Below are positions 1 to 10,105 of a stretch of DNA of 64,000 nt, piece by piece. Every line of letters begins with the position of its first letter. The stretch's first letter is position 1. Made by a program: the position numbers and the translations under genes. Under the pieces are notes generated by a model. The model made no database searches, was not told the origin of the DNA, and worked only from the letters and a program-made list of their open reading frames with translations. This DNA comes from Morococcus cerebrosus (GTDB lineage Bacteria > Pseudomonadota > Gammaproteobacteria > Burkholderiales > Neisseriaceae): positions 1,612,001 to 1,676,000 of the forward strand of contig NZ_CP094242.1 in assembly GCF_022749515.1 (NCBI RefSeq), written 5' to 3'.

Positions 1-592
1 CGACGATGTTTTCAGACGGCCACAAGGTTTTCGGTGCGCCGATACGCACGTCCATGCCGAGCTTCGCGCCCAACACCAGCAGCGAATTTGCCATGTTGTA
101 ACGCGCGTCGCCGACGTAGGCAAACGCGGTTTGGTTCAAAGGTTTGCCGCTGTGTTCGCGCATGGTCAGCGCGTCGGCGAGCATTTGGGTGGGGTGGAAC
201 TCGTTGGTCAGACCGTTGAACACGGGCACGCCGGCGTATTTCGCCAATTCTTCGACCACATCCTGCCCGAAGCCGCGATATTCGATGCCGTCGTACATCC
301 TGCCCAACACGCGGGCGGTGTCTTTGATACTTTCCTTATGCCCGATTTGGCTGGCGGACGGCTCCAGATAAGTGACCCCCGCCCCTTGGTCGCGCGCGGC
401 GACTTCAAACGCGCAGCGGGTGCGGGTCGATGTTTTTTCAAAAATCAGGGCGATGTTCTTCCCTTTCATCCGCTGCACTTCGCGCCCTGCCTTCTTAGCG
501 GCTTTCAACTCGGCGGCAAGGTCGAGGTAGGCGGTGATTTCTGCGGGCGTAAAGTCCAAAAGTTTCAGGAAATGGCGGTTTTTCAGGTTCAT
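1..592 (-). CDS. argF: Ornithine carbamoyltransferase, N-terminal part (cut by window edge)
   Basis: Joins carbamoyl phosphate and ornithine to give citrulline in arginine synthesis, in the cytoplasm. About 197 residues are visible, from the ATG at 592 running off the left edge. The carbamoyl-phosphate signature STRTR is at residues 55-59 and the HPTQ motif lies near residue 130, both diagnostic of transcarbamylases. The opening [14 protein letters not shown] matches ornithine rather than aspartate transcarbamylases. A GGAG ribosome site sits about 10 bases before the start. A Correia element begins 62 bp upstream, so it lies in or near the promoter. The missing C-terminal half cannot be judged. 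Confidence 0.95.
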   Translation of the reverse strand, partial: MNLKNRHFLKLLDFTPAEITAYLDLAAELKAAKKAGREVQRMKGKNIALIFEKTSTRTRCAFEVAARDQGAGVTYLEPSASQIGHKESIKDTARVLGRMYDGIEYRGFGQDVVEELAKYAGVPVFNGLTNEFHPTQMLADALTMREHSGKPLNQTAFAYVGDARYNMANSLLVLGAKLGMDVRIGAPKTLWPSENIV

Positions 593-653
593 ATTCGTAT
601 TTCTCCTTTCCGGCAGGTCGGACATTGATGAGCAATCTGCCGCTGCTCTATTT

Positions 654-760
654 TATAGTGGATTAACTTTAAACCAGTACGGCGTTGCCTCGCCTTGCCG
701 TACTATCTGTACTGTCTGCGGCTTCGTCGCCTTGTCCTGATTTAAATTTAATCCACTATA
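654..760. repeat. Correia element (short, 107 bp)
   Basis: The ends are inverted copies of TATAGTGGATTAA, the Correia terminal repeat. This copy lacks the roughly 50-bp internal segment present in the two long copies of this window. It lies between argF and the methyltransferase gene, upstream of argF. Confidence 0.93.
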
Positions 761-813
761 GTCAGGTCGGATTTTCGAATCCGGTAATTTCAATCGGCGT
801 TGTTACCTCAAAA

Positions 814-1566
814 TCAAAACAAGGTCGTCTGAACTTCGCCGCGTTCCAAAGCAAGCAGCGACTGTTTGCGGTTCAAGCCGCCTGCGTAGCCGGTCAGCTT
901 GCCGTCGCTGCCGATGACGCGGTGGCAGGGAATCAGGATGGAAACCTTGTTCTGCCCGTTGGCGGCGGCAACGGCGCGGACGGCTTTGGGATTACCCAAA
1001 CGCTGCGCCTGCTCCTTGTAGCTGCGCGTTTCGCCGTAAGGAATCGCCAGCAGCGCATCCCATGCCTGTTTTTGAAATTCGGTACCAATCTGCTCCAAGG
1101 GCGTGGCAAAGGTTTTCAGACGACCCTTGAAGTATAAGTCCAATTCCTGCCGCAGAAGTTGCGTTCGCTCATCTTCCCGAAACACAAACCGTCCGCGCAA
1201 GGCTTTTTGGACGGCGGTAATTTCCTGCTCCATATGCTTCTGCCCGACAAACTCCAGCAAACACAAACCCTTACCGCCGAACACCGCCAACATCTCGCCC
1301 AAAGGCGTGGCAATGGCGGCAGCGGTCAGTTCGTTCAAGCTGTCAGGATAATGTACTTCCAAGAGACGGATGGCGCGGCGGATACGGACATATTCTTCAG
1401 GCGCGCAGCCGATACGGTCAATAAAATCCTGCTCAAACTGCTTGGCTTCGTGTTCCGTCAGATTGGGATACGGCATGACTTCACACTCAAAAACTTGGGT
1501 TTCGAGCCAATGGCGGATTTCATCCCATTTTGACGGCAGATTGTTTAAGGAAGGCAGGGTAATCAT
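814..1566 (-). CDS. Methylated-DNA--protein-cysteine methyltransferase, Ada/Ogt type
   Basis: Suicide repair protein that moves alkyl groups from O6-alkylguanine to its own cysteine. The active site PCHRV and a following GKLTGYAGGLNRK stretch lie near the C terminus of this 250-residue protein. Residues about 35-60 (FIDRIGCAPEEYVRIRRA) look like the second half of an AraC-type HTH as found in Ada, so this seems to be Ada without its zinc-binding domain and most of its HTH. The ATG at 1566 is preferred over one at 1683 because a GGAG site lies 9 bases before it. The last codons (VQTTLF) are encoded by an uptake sequence that overlaps the gene end. Confidence 0.9.
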   Translation of the reverse strand: MITLPSLNNLPSKWDEIRHWLETQVFECEVMPYPNLTEHEAKQFEQDFIDRIGCAPEEYVRIRRAIRLLEVHYPDSLNELTAAAIATPLGEMLAVFGGKGLCLLEFVGQKHMEQEITAVQKALRGRFVFREDERTQLLRQELDLYFKGRLKTFATPLEQIGTEFQKQAWDALLAIPYGETRSYKEQAQRLGNPKAVRAVAAANGQNKVSILIPCHRVIGSDGKLTGYAGGLNRKQSLLALERGEVQTTLF

Positions 1567-1731
1567 TCGTTTGCTCCGTATCTCTATCATGGATTTGACG
1601 GCAAAATCCCCAATTTTTGCCATTCCCGCACGCCGGCGCAGGAACGGGCTACGACGGAAATCTTGAGGGTTAGGTTGCGGCAATTCCTAAATATTCGATA
1701 TTTCTAAAGCCTCAGGGAAAGGAATTAAAGA

Positions 1732-1762
1732 TTTCAGACGACCTGCAAAGGGTCGTCTGAAA
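1732..1762. terminator. Inverted uptake-sequence pair
   Basis: TTCAGACGACC and GGTCGTCTGAA face each other around a 6-8 base loop, so a strong hairpin can form. It lies between divergent genes, upstream of both, so its value as a terminator is doubtful; it may act only in DNA uptake. Confidence 0.5.
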
Positions 1763-1876
1763 CCACGATTTTTGCATTTGCGCATTTCGGCACATCATCC
1801 AACCGTTTCGGCACATTCCTGCCGCCGTTGACAGCCTATAATGAATCCACTTATTCATCAAGCAAAGGAATCATCT

Positions 1877-2434
1877 ATGCAAACCCGCATCCTCTCCGCC
1901 GTACTACTGGCTTTTTCAACCGCTGCCTTTGCCGAGGGCGCATTCACGCTGCAATTCGACAACCCGTCCAAAGACGGCGGCTTTACGCAAAACCAGCTTT
2001 TGAGCGCGCCTTACGGCTTTGGCTGTTCGGGCGGCAATGCTTCGCCCGCGCTGTCATGGAAAAATCCGCCCGCAGGGACAAAAAGTTTCGTCCTGACCGT
2101 TTACGATAAAGACGCGCCGACCGGCCTGGGCTGGATGCATTGGGTGGTCGCCGATATCCCCGCCAATGTCCGCCGCCTGCCCGCAGGCATTACCGCGCAA
2201 GGCGGCAGGCTGCCCAAAGGCGCGCTGCAAACCCGCACAGACTTCGGCACTCCGGGCTACGGCGGCGCGTGTCCGCCCGAAGGCAGGAAACACCGCTACG
2301 AATTCACGCTCACCGCGCTGAAAGTCGCCAAGCTGCCGAACATCACCGCCGAATCCACACCCGCGCTGGTCGGTTTCTTTACTAGGGCAAACAGCTTGGG
2401 CGAAGCGAAATTCACGGTCGAACACCGACGCTGA
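1877..2434 (+). CDS. YbhB/YbcL-type PEBP family protein, exported
   Basis: 185-residue member of the phosphatidylethanolamine-binding protein (Raf kinase inhibitor-like) family. The first 20 residues (MQTRILSAVLLAFSTAAFA) form a signal peptide with an AFA cleavage site, so it should be periplasmic. Family features follow: GGNASPALSWKNPPAGTKSFVLTV, then DKDAPTGLGWMHWVVADIP, then a GYGGACPP loop and the HRYEFTLTAL strand. The start at 1877 has an AAGGAA site and directly begins the signal peptide. A TATAAT at 1837-1842 may be the -10. The last 23 bases overlap the convergent AraC gene. The physiological ligand is unknown in this family. Confidence 0.88.
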   Translation: MQTRILSAVLLAFSTAAFAEGAFTLQFDNPSKDGGFTQNQLLSAPYGFGCSGGNASPALSWKNPPAGTKSFVLTVYDKDAPTGLGWMHWVVADIPANVRRLPAGITAQGGRLPKGALQTRTDFGTPGYGGACPPEGRKHRYEFTLTALKVAKLPNITAESTPALVGFFTRANSLGEAKFTVEHRR

Positions 2435-3275
2435 CCTGCCCCGTGCGCCGATATGCCGCCGGCTCCGCTTCCGAGCGGACCGCCGACGGCACGCAACCGA
2501 ACCGCTCTTTGAAGCGCGCGCTGAAACGGGACGGGCAGTCATAGCCGACCGCGCCGGCAATCTGCGCCACCGGCCATTGCGTAACCTGCAACAGCGTCAG
2601 CGCGCGCATCATGCGTACATCCGTCAGCAGCGTACGGAAATTCGTGTCCTGCCGCGCCAACCGCCGCCGCAACGCGGCCTCGCTGCAATTAAGCCGCTGC
2701 GCCAGCATCGCCGACGACCAGTCTGCAGCCATATCGGCGGTAATCAGTTTGCGGATTTGCCGCATCAGGTTGACGCCTTCGTACACGGTAAAACCGATGC
2801 CGTCATGCTGCAACCACGCCAACACGCCGCAAAGCGCGGCCTCCGCCGCATTGTGCGGCACTTCTTCATCCGCCAGTACCGCAGCCGCATAATCAAACGC
2901 GGCGTTCATCCGCCCGGGGTGCGGCAGCTTCACCGCATCGCACACTGCCTGCGCCGTCCCGTATTGTGCGGCAAACCTTTCTATGGCTTCCTGTTCGAAA
3001 GCAATCCATTGCGCCTGATAGAGGTCGTCTGAATCAGGAATATTGATGACGTCAAACGTCTGTCCGCCTGCCAATGCGACAGCCTCACCCGCCGCAATCC
3101 TCAATTCGCGCCCCGCCCACCGCAGCTTCTTGCATCCGCGCCGCACGATAACTACGGTCGGTTCATGTACCGCCACGCTGCGGTACAAGGCGGTATGATG
3201 TTGCACGATGCCGCCTAAAGCACCCAATCGTTCACGCGTATGAAAGTAATTTGACGGCACGGTTATATTCCTCAA
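2412..3275 (-). CDS. AraC-family transcriptional regulator
   Basis: 287 residues: an N-terminal sensing domain, then a two-part AraC HTH at about residues 180-265. Visible HTH features are MLAQRLNCSEAALRRRLA for the first helix pair and PVAQIAGAVGYDCPSRFSARFKERFGCVPSAVR, the usual AraC signature, for the second. The N-terminal part (HEPTVVIVRRGCKKLRWAGRELRIAAGEAVALAGG) looks like a cupin arm of the RmlC type. It converges with and overlaps the PEBP gene by 23 bp. Target genes cannot be told from sequence. Confidence 0.85.
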   Translation of the reverse strand: MRNITVPSNYFHTRERLGALGGIVQHHTALYRSVAVHEPTVVIVRRGCKKLRWAGRELRIAAGEAVALAGGQTFDVINIPDSDDLYQAQWIAFEQEAIERFAAQYGTAQAVCDAVKLPHPGRMNAAFDYAAAVLADEEVPHNAAEAALCGVLAWLQHDGIGFTVYEGVNLMRQIRKLITADMAADWSSAMLAQRLNCSEAALRRRLARQDTNFRTLLTDVRMMRALTLLQVTQWPVAQIAGAVGYDCPSRFSARFKERFGCVPSAVRSEAEPAAYRRTGQVSVGVRP

Positions 3276-3287
3276 TGTTTCAACACA

Positions 3288-3314
3288 CAGGGCTGCACAT
3301 AAGGCGCAGCCCTG
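3288..3314. other. GC-rich hairpin upstream of the AraC gene
   Basis: AGGGCTGC and GCAGCCCT flank a short loop, in the leader or promoter region of the AraC gene. No strong T-run follows on either strand. The rest of the gap to 3398 shows no gene. Confidence 0.4.
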
Positions 3315-3398
3315 TTTACCCTGATTTAGAAGGGGTTACTTCCCAAAAAATAAACCAAAATTCTACTGCCCTGAAGGGCCGGGTTTCAACCATATTCC

Positions 3399-4895
3399 AT
3401 CGGCGTGCCTGCAACTTGGCTCCCTCCCCTGTGGGGGAGGGTCGGGGAGAGGGTAAAACGGGGCAGATACAGACAATATTTCCGTTGCCGCCCCAATGCC
3501 CTCTCCCTAACCCTCTCCCACGGGAGAGGGAATGGATTGCCGTTCAAATAAATCGCTCCACATAAAAAATCAATGTATTATCTCAAACTCACGTTAGGTC
3601 TAATCAAATTGTCAGACATCCATATCCGACAAGCAATCTGCTTTTCAGACGGCCTTGCAAATTTAAGTTTGACATGCGTTCGAAATAAGGCAGTTGATGC
3701 GAAGCGAAATTCCGTCGGCGTGCCTGCAACTTGGCTCCCTCCCCTGTGGGGGAGGGTTGGGGAGAGGGTAAAACGGGGCGGATACAGACAATATTTCCGT
3801 TGCCGCCCTAATGCCCTCTCCCTAACCCTCTCCCACGGGAGAGGGAATGGATTGCCGTTAAAATAAATCTCTTTACATAAAAATCAATGCGTTATCTCGA
3901 ACTCACGTTAGGTCTAATCAAATTGTCGGACATCCATATCCGACAAGCAATCTGCTTTTCAGACGACCTTGCAAATTTAAGTTTGATGTGCGTTCGAAAT
4001 AAGGCAGTTGATGCGAAGCGAAATTCCGTTGGCGTGCCTGCAACTTGGCTCCCTCCCCTGTGGGGGAGGGTCGGGGAGAGGGTAAAACGGGGCAGATACA
4101 GACAATATTTCCGTTGCCGCCCCAATGCCCTCTCCCTAACCCTCTCCCACGGGAGAGGGAATGGATTGCCGTTCAAATAAATCGCTCCACATAAAAAATC
4201 AATGTATTATCTCAAACTCACGTTAGGTCTAATCAAATTGTCAGACATCCATATCCGACAAGCAATCTGCTTTTCAGACGGCCTTGCAAATTTAAGTTTG
4301 ACATGCGTTCGAAATAAGGCAGTTGATGCGAAGCGAAATTCCGTCGGCGTGCCTGCAACTTGGCTCCCTCCCCTGTGGGGGAGGGTTGGGGAGAGGGTAA
4401 AACGGGGCGGATACAGACAATATTTCCGTTGCCGCCCTAATGCCCTCTCCCTAACCCTCTCCCACGGGAGAGGGAATGGATTGCCGTTAAAATAAATCTC
4501 TTTACATAAAAATCAATGCGTTATCTCGAACTCACGTTAGGTCTAATCAAATTGTCGGACATCCATATCCGACAAGCAATCTGCTTTTCAGACGACCTTG
4601 CAAATTTAAGTTTGATGTGCGTTCGAAATAAGGCAGTTGATGCGAAGCGAAATTCCGTTGGCGTGCCTGCAACTTGGCTCCCTCCCCTGTGGGGGAGGGT
4701 CGGGGAGAGGGTAAACCGGGGCAGATACAGACAATATTTCCGTTGCCGCCCCGATGCCCTCTCCCTAACCCTCTCCCACGGGAGAGGGAATGGATTGCCG
4801 TTCGAATAAATTGCTCTACATAAAAATCAATGCGTTATCTCGAACTCACGTTAGGTCTAATCAAATTGTCGGACATCCATATCCGACAGCTCATT
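3399..4895. repeat. Tandem array of 314-bp repeats in alternating A/B types
   Basis: A partial unit (3399-3572) is followed by four full units starting at 3573, 3887, 4202 and 4516 and a partial one from 4830. Units 1 and 3 match almost perfectly, as do 2 and 4, and the two types differ at a scatter of bases, so a 629-bp dimer has been duplicated. Each unit holds one uptake sequence, a CCTCCCC/GGGGGAGG hairpin, a CCCTCTCCC/GGGAGAGGG hairpin, and G-rich and C-rich arms that can pair over about 70 bases. Each unit also carries a 97-codon open frame, which I read as a by-product of the repeat. Confidence 0.92.
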
Positions 4896-4901
4896 TTCTT
4901 T

Positions 4902-6125
<1,224 letters not shown>

Positions 6126-6215
6126 GTAGCAAATTATATAGCGTTCGATGCTTGAATTCATTCCTATGCGGAAATGGAGACACGGATATTTTCTATTTTA
6201 GCCCACCATACCGCC

Positions 6216-7157
6216 CTACTCGTCCGCAGGCTTCTGCCCTTTACGTTCTGCCTTTCTGGCTTCGCGAATGGCTTTGAGTTCGGCTTCTTTTTGGCGGGCT
6301 TTTTTGAGCCATGTTTCCCATTGGTTCGGCGTTTCGAGGGTGATTCTGCCGATTTTGCCTTCGCGGAAGTCGGTGAGGATGTTTTCGGCGGCTTTTTGGT
6401 AGTTGACCCGTCCGCCGCTGAGGACTGCGCCGCGTTTTTTGGCTATCCATTCAAGCCAGGAGTTGTCGTCCCAGTGGCTGCTGGGATCTTTGTCGGCTTG
6501 GTAGCGTTCTTGCAACATGGGGAGGTAGTGGCGGCGGAGGTAGTCTAAAAGCTCAAGGGCGACTTCTTCTTCGTCCAGCGCGTTGCGTCCGACTGCGCCG
6601 CCGGCGGCGAGGTTGTAGCCGCCTTCTTCGACGATGATTTTCGGCCACAGCATTCCGGGGGTGTCGTAGAGCCAGAAGTCGTCGGCGAGGAAGAGGCGTT
6701 GTTCGGCTTTGGTGATGCCGGGTTCGTTGCCGGTTTTGGCGGATTTTTTGCCTATCATGCCGTTGATGAGGGTGGATTTGCCGACGTTGGGGATGCCGCA
6801 GATGAGGACGCGCAGGGGTTTTTCTATGCCTTGGCGGTGGGGAATCATGGCGCGGCAGGCTTGGGTGATTTTGCCGTGTGCGCCGGTTTCGGAGGAATCG
6901 AGGGCGATGGCGCGGGTGTCGGGGCGGCTATTGTAGTGTTCGAGCCAGATTTTGGTGCGCTCGGGGTCGGCAAGGTCTTGTTTGTTGAGGATTTTGAGTT
7001 TGGGTTTGCCTTTGGAAAGCTGGGCAAGCAGGGGGTTTTCGCTGGAGGCGGGCATACGCGCGTCCAGCATTTCAATCACCATATCGACGCTTTTGATGCG
7101 TTCGGCGATGGCTTTTTTTGCTTTGTTCATGTGGCCGGGAAACCATTGGATTGCCAT
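6216..7157 (-). CDS. rbgA: Ribosome biogenesis GTPase YlqF/RbgA
   Basis: Circularly permuted GTPase that helps finish the large ribosomal subunit. The 313 residues open with the family signature IQWFPGHMNKAKK. The permuted motif order is visible: G4 NKQD near residue 58, G1 GIPNVGKST near 120, G3 DTPG near 165. The C-terminal region with MLQERY and an acidic/basic helix fits the RNA-binding tail. The start is set by that conserved opening. It is transcribed leftward toward dapE, with uptake-sequence hairpins on both sides. Confidence 0.95.
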   Translation of the reverse strand: MAIQWFPGHMNKAKKAIAERIKSVDMVIEMLDARMPASSENPLLAQLSKGKPKLKILNKQDLADPERTKIWLEHYNSRPDTRAIALDSSETGAHGKITQACRAMIPHRQGIEKPLRVLICGIPNVGKSTLINGMIGKKSAKTGNEPGITKAEQRLFLADDFWLYDTPGMLWPKIIVEEGGYNLAAGGAVGRNALDEEEVALELLDYLRRHYLPMLQERYQADKDPSSHWDDNSWLEWIAKKRGAVLSGGRVNYQKAAENILTDFREGKIGRITLETPNQWETWLKKARQKEAELKAIREARKAERKGQKPADE

Positions 7158-7188
7158 GTTCTTTTTCTTTCTGTCTGATTTGCGGTGG

Positions 7189-7230
7189 GGTCGTCTGAAA
7201 AGCGGTTCGGCGGTGTTTTCAGACGACCTT
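7189..7230 (-). terminator. Inverted uptake-sequence hairpin
   Basis: GGTCGTCTGAA and TTCAGACGACC flank an 18-base loop, between the small lipoprotein gene and rbgA. It is the second of two such hairpins in this gap. Confidence 0.5.
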
Positions 7231-7253
7231 GAGGTTTGTCCGTTTTCTGTGCA

Positions 7254-7295
7254 AAGGTCGTCTGAAAGCCTTCGCGGTTTTTCAGACGACCTTTT
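7254..7295 (-). terminator. Inverted uptake-sequence hairpin after lipoprotein gene
   Basis: AAAGGTCGTCTGAAA and TTTCAGACGACCTTT form a stem of about 15 bp with a T-run on both strands. It lies 20 bp after the stop of the small lipoprotein gene. Confidence 0.65.
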
Positions 7296-7314
7296 GGTTT
7301 GGGGCGCTCAAGGT

Positions 7315-7545
7315 TTAGAGGTTGCCGTGTTCGTAGCGGTAGTAGCCGGCTTCGTCCATACATTGTTCAAGGGATTTGGATTCGCGTCCGTGTTTGGCGT
7401 CGTGTTGCGCTTGTGATTTGCAAACGTTGATTTGGCGGGAAACGTCGGATTCGCTTGCGCCGGTACGGTGCCAGCGGTAGGCAGGGACTTCGGCGGCGCA
7501 GGCGGCGAGTATGCAGGCGAGTGCGAGGGTGATGATGGGTTTCAT
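7315..7545 (-). CDS. Small lipoprotein, function unknown
   Basis: 76 residues with a lipoprotein signal: MKPIITLALACILAAC, where LAAC is the lipobox and Cys16 should become lipidated. The mature part is short, hydrophilic and charged (YRWHRTGASESDVSRQINVCKSQAQHDAKHG) with two further cysteines, and ends in YYRYEHGNL. I do not recognise a family beyond small Neisseria lipoproteins. The gene has a GGAG-type site before the ATG and lies 42 bp after rapZ, so it may be cotranscribed with it. Confidence 0.75.
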   Translation of the reverse strand: MKPIITLALACILAACAAEVPAYRWHRTGASESDVSRQINVCKSQAQHDAKHGRESKSLEQCMDEAGYYRYEHGNL

Positions 7546-7587
7546 GGTTTTCTCCTTTTATATCGAAAAGGTCGTCTGAAAAGGGAA

Positions 7588-8442
7588 TCAACGTCCGGAC
7601 AGGTTTTGCGCCTGTCTGTGGCGGACCAGCAGTTCGTAATGCCCTTGCAGGCGTTGGGCGAGTTTTTCGACGACATAGACGGAACGGTGCTGCCCGCCGG
7701 TACAGCCGATGGCGATGGTAACGTAGCTGCGGCTTTCTTTTTGCAGGCGCGGGAGCCAGTGGTTCATAAAGTGGTCGATATCGTCCACCATTTCCTGCGC
7801 CAGGGGCTGCTGGTCGAGATACGCTTGAATGGGGGCATCCATGCCGGTGTAGGGGCGCAGCTCGGGATCGTAATAGGGATTGGGCAGGCTGCGCATATCG
7901 AACATGAAATCGGCGTTGTTCGGCACGCCGTATTTGAAGCCGAAAGACTCGAGGATAACCAAAAGCCCCCTGCGCTCGATGTTGAGCCATTGTTGAACGG
8001 CATAACGCAGTTGCTGCGCGTTCATTTTGGATGTATCGATGCAGTAGGCGATGTCTTTAAGCGGGAACAGCCATTCGCGCTCTTTTTGCAGGCTTTCCAG
8101 CAGGGTAAGGTTCAGTCCAGACAGCGGATGGCCGCGCCGCGTTTCGGAAAAACGGCGCACCAGCACGCTTTCTTCTGCCTCCACAAACAATACTTCGACC
8201 TGATGGCCTTCATCGCGCAGGTATTGGATTTGCTCCTGCGCTTCCTGAATGTTGATACCGGAACGGACATCGACGCTCACGCCGAGTTTGGTTTCATCGG
8301 CGCGCTCGATATGGTGCAGCACCAGCGAAGGCAGCATTTCCAGCGGCAGGTTGTCCACGCAGAAATAGCCGAGGTCTTCAAGCTGTTTGAGGGCAACGGA
8401 CTTGCCCGAGCCGGACAATCCGCTAATCAGGACGATTTTCAT
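7588..8442 (-). CDS. rapZ: RNase adapter protein RapZ (YvcJ family)
   Basis: 284-residue P-loop protein. In Escherichia coli RapZ guides RNase E to a small RNA controlling glucosamine-6-phosphate synthase; its role in Neisseria is inferred. The Walker A motif GLSGSGKS is at residues 8-15, and the C-terminal half holds the conserved [12 protein letters not shown]. The ATG at 8442 gives the normal family start ([15 protein letters not shown]), so upstream in-frame codons were dropped. It overlaps the end of hprK by 20 bp, which implies translational coupling in a ptsN-hprK-rapZ operon. Confidence 0.94.
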   Translation of the reverse strand: MKIVLISGLSGSGKSVALKQLEDLGYFCVDNLPLEMLPSLVLHHIERADETKLGVSVDVRSGINIQEAQEQIQYLRDEGHQVEVLFVEAEESVLVRRFSETRRGHPLSGLNLTLLESLQKEREWLFPLKDIAYCIDTSKMNAQQLRYAVQQWLNIERRGLLVILESFGFKYGVPNNADFMFDMRSLPNPYYDPELRPYTGMDAPIQAYLDQQPLAQEMVDDIDHFMNHWLPRLQKESRSYVTIAIGCTGGQHRSVYVVEKLAQRLQGHYELLVRHRQAQNLSGR

Positions 8443-9385
8443 GGTTTTGTTCGTTTTCTTTGAGTTGTGTTTGATGGCGTTCGAGGAATTCTTTGGTACT
8501 GTCTTTGCCGCGCAACTGGAGGATGTAGTTGCGCACCGCCGCTTCAACCAATACGGCAAGGTTGCGGCCTACGGCGACAGGCAGGGTGACGGAACGGACG
8601 TTGACGTTGAGGATGGACTCGGTTTCCGTGCGTATGCTCAAGCGGTCGAGCTGCTTCATGTAATCGTCGTCGGCAGCGACCAGGTTGATAATCAACTGGA
8701 GGATTTTTTTCGGACGGATGGAAGTTTCGCCGAAAATGTGGCGGATGTTGAGTATGCCTAACCCACGCACTTCAAGGAAATCGCGCAGCATCGGCGGGCA
8801 GCGGCCTTCGAGCGTTTCGGGTCCGGTGCGGAAAAGCTCGACCGCATCATCGGCAATCAGGCTGTGTCCGCGCGAAATCAATTCCAACGCCAACTCGCTT
8901 TTACCCAAGCCGGAATGACCGGTAATCAACACGCCGACTTCAAATACATCGAGGAATACGCCATGCTTGACGATGGAAGTCGCCAGCGTGCGTTGCAGAT
9001 AAATCCGCAACACGTCCATCAAATACGGGCTTTCGAGCTTGGAAGTCAAGAGCGGGATGTCGTTTTTATGGCAGTAATCGCGCAATTTGGGCGAAACCGC
9101 CAGACCGTTGGCAACGATGACCAGCGACATGGGAATATCGAAGAGTTCGCCGAAATCGTAATTCAACTCGCCCGATTCGAGACGCTTGAGATATTCGGCT
9201 TCGGCAACACCGACGACTTGGATTTGATTGGGATGGATAAAATTCAAATGGCCGACCAACGCCAAAACGGGTTTGTCGGCCTCTACTCCGATGCGGTTGT
9301 CCGCACCCGAATTGCCTGCCGCCCAAGCAAGTTGGAGCTTGTGCTGATTGTCGGAAAACAGGCGGCGGACGGATATACTGGGCAT
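8423..9385 (-). CDS. hprK: HPr kinase/phosphorylase
   Basis: Bifunctional enzyme that phosphorylates and dephosphorylates a serine on the PTS protein HPr. The 320 residues carry Walker A GHSGLGKS at 156-163, followed by the family signature with DDAVE and the C-terminal [15 protein letters not shown] segment. The gene sits 3 bp after ptsN and overlaps rapZ. In beta-proteobacteria such a PTS without sugar transporters is regulatory, linked to carbon, nitrogen or virulence control; that role here is inferred from family and context. Confidence 0.96.
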   Translation of the reverse strand: MPSISVRRLFSDNQHKLQLAWAAGNSGADNRIGVEADKPVLALVGHLNFIHPNQIQVVGVAEAEYLKRLESGELNYDFGELFDIPMSLVIVANGLAVSPKLRDYCHKNDIPLLTSKLESPYLMDVLRIYLQRTLATSIVKHGVFLDVFEVGVLITGHSGLGKSELALELISRGHSLIADDAVELFRTGPETLEGRCPPMLRDFLEVRGLGILNIRHIFGETSIRPKKILQLIINLVAADDDYMKQLDRLSIRTETESILNVNVRSVTLPVAVGRNLAVLVEAAVRNYILQLRGKDSTKEFLERHQTQLKENEQNHENRPD

Positions 9386-9388
9386 TCT

Positions 9389-9838
9389 TTACTCTTCTGC
9401 CAGAAGTTTGCGCACCTCCTCGGCAGAGGTTGCGGACATCAAGGCTTCACGGACGGCTTTTTGCGAGAACCTGCCCGCCAGTTTGGACAAGACTTCCAAA
9501 TGCTCGCCAGTCGCATTTTCCGGCACCAACAAAGTGAAAATCAGGGATACGGGTTTGCCGTCGGGCGCATCGAAAGCGACCGGTTCTTTCGTGCGGATAA
9601 ACGCGCCGGTGGCTTTTTTCACGCAGGCATGACGGCCGTGCGGGATGGCGACGCCCTGCCCCAAGCCGGTCGAACCCAGCTTTTCGCGGGCAAACAGGCA
9701 GTCGAAGACATCGCCGTGAGGTAATTCTGCTTCATGTTCAAGCAGCAGGCCCGCTTCTTCAAACAAGCGTTTTTTGCTGCCGACTTCCAAGTCTAAAACG
9801 ATATGGGACAAAGGCAAAATTTCGCCGATAAGGCTCAT
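9389..9838 (-). CDS. ptsN: PTS IIA-like nitrogen-regulatory protein PtsN
   Basis: 150-residue EIIA domain that accepts phosphate from the nitrogen-type PTS. The phosphorylated histidine is in GVAIPHGRH, about residue 74. The ATG at 9838 has an AAAGAGA ribosome site and starts the family consensus MSLIGEILP, so the in-frame ATG at 9901 was rejected. It is the first gene of ptsN-hprK-rapZ; 3 bp separate it from hprK. Its partners (PtsI, HPr) are outside the window. Confidence 0.94.
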   Translation of the reverse strand: MSLIGEILPLSHIVLDLEVGSKKRLFEEAGLLLEHEAELPHGDVFDCLFAREKLGSTGLGQGVAIPHGRHACVKKATGAFIRTKEPVAFDAPDGKPVSLIFTLLVPENATGEHLEVLSKLAGRFSQKAVREALMSATSAEEVRKLLAEE

Positions 9839-10072
9839 AGAAATCTCTTTTGATGTGGCAAAATGAAATGGAATTGTACCGACTGTCTGTACAAACCTCA
9901 ATCCTGAACACGCAATTTACACTCAGATTGCTAACAAGAAACGCTGCTTCTTTGATATTTCTTAACTCATACACAAGGTCGTCTGAAAACGGCGGCAAAT
10001 GGCTTGCAGCAGGTTCGGACACCGGATAAAACCCAGCAGCTATCCATCAATCCGCCCTTCCCTAAAAACACA

Positions 10073-10105
10073 AAACGTCGTCTGAAAACCTTTTCAGACG
10101 ACCTT
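10073..10105. terminator. Inverted uptake-sequence pair next to IS30 element
   Basis: CGTCGTCTGAAAA and TTTTCAGACGACC form a near-perfect stem with almost no spacer. It directly abuts the left inverted repeat of the IS30-family element, so the element may have inserted beside it. Confidence 0.6.

Noticed and set aside
3573..4809. Four similar 97-codon frames inside the repeat array
   Set aside because: They repeat with the 314-bp unit, have no ribosome site, and translate hairpin-forming G/C runs (PPLWGRVGERV). Repeat by-product is the simpler reading.
3399..4895. Array considered as a CRISPR
   Set aside because: Units are about 314 bp with no short repeat/unique spacer pattern, and no cas genes are near.
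8423..8442. Overlap of hprK and rapZ as a possible annotation error
   Set aside because: Both the hprK C terminus and the rapZ P-loop start fit their families, so the 20-bp overlap is real coupling.
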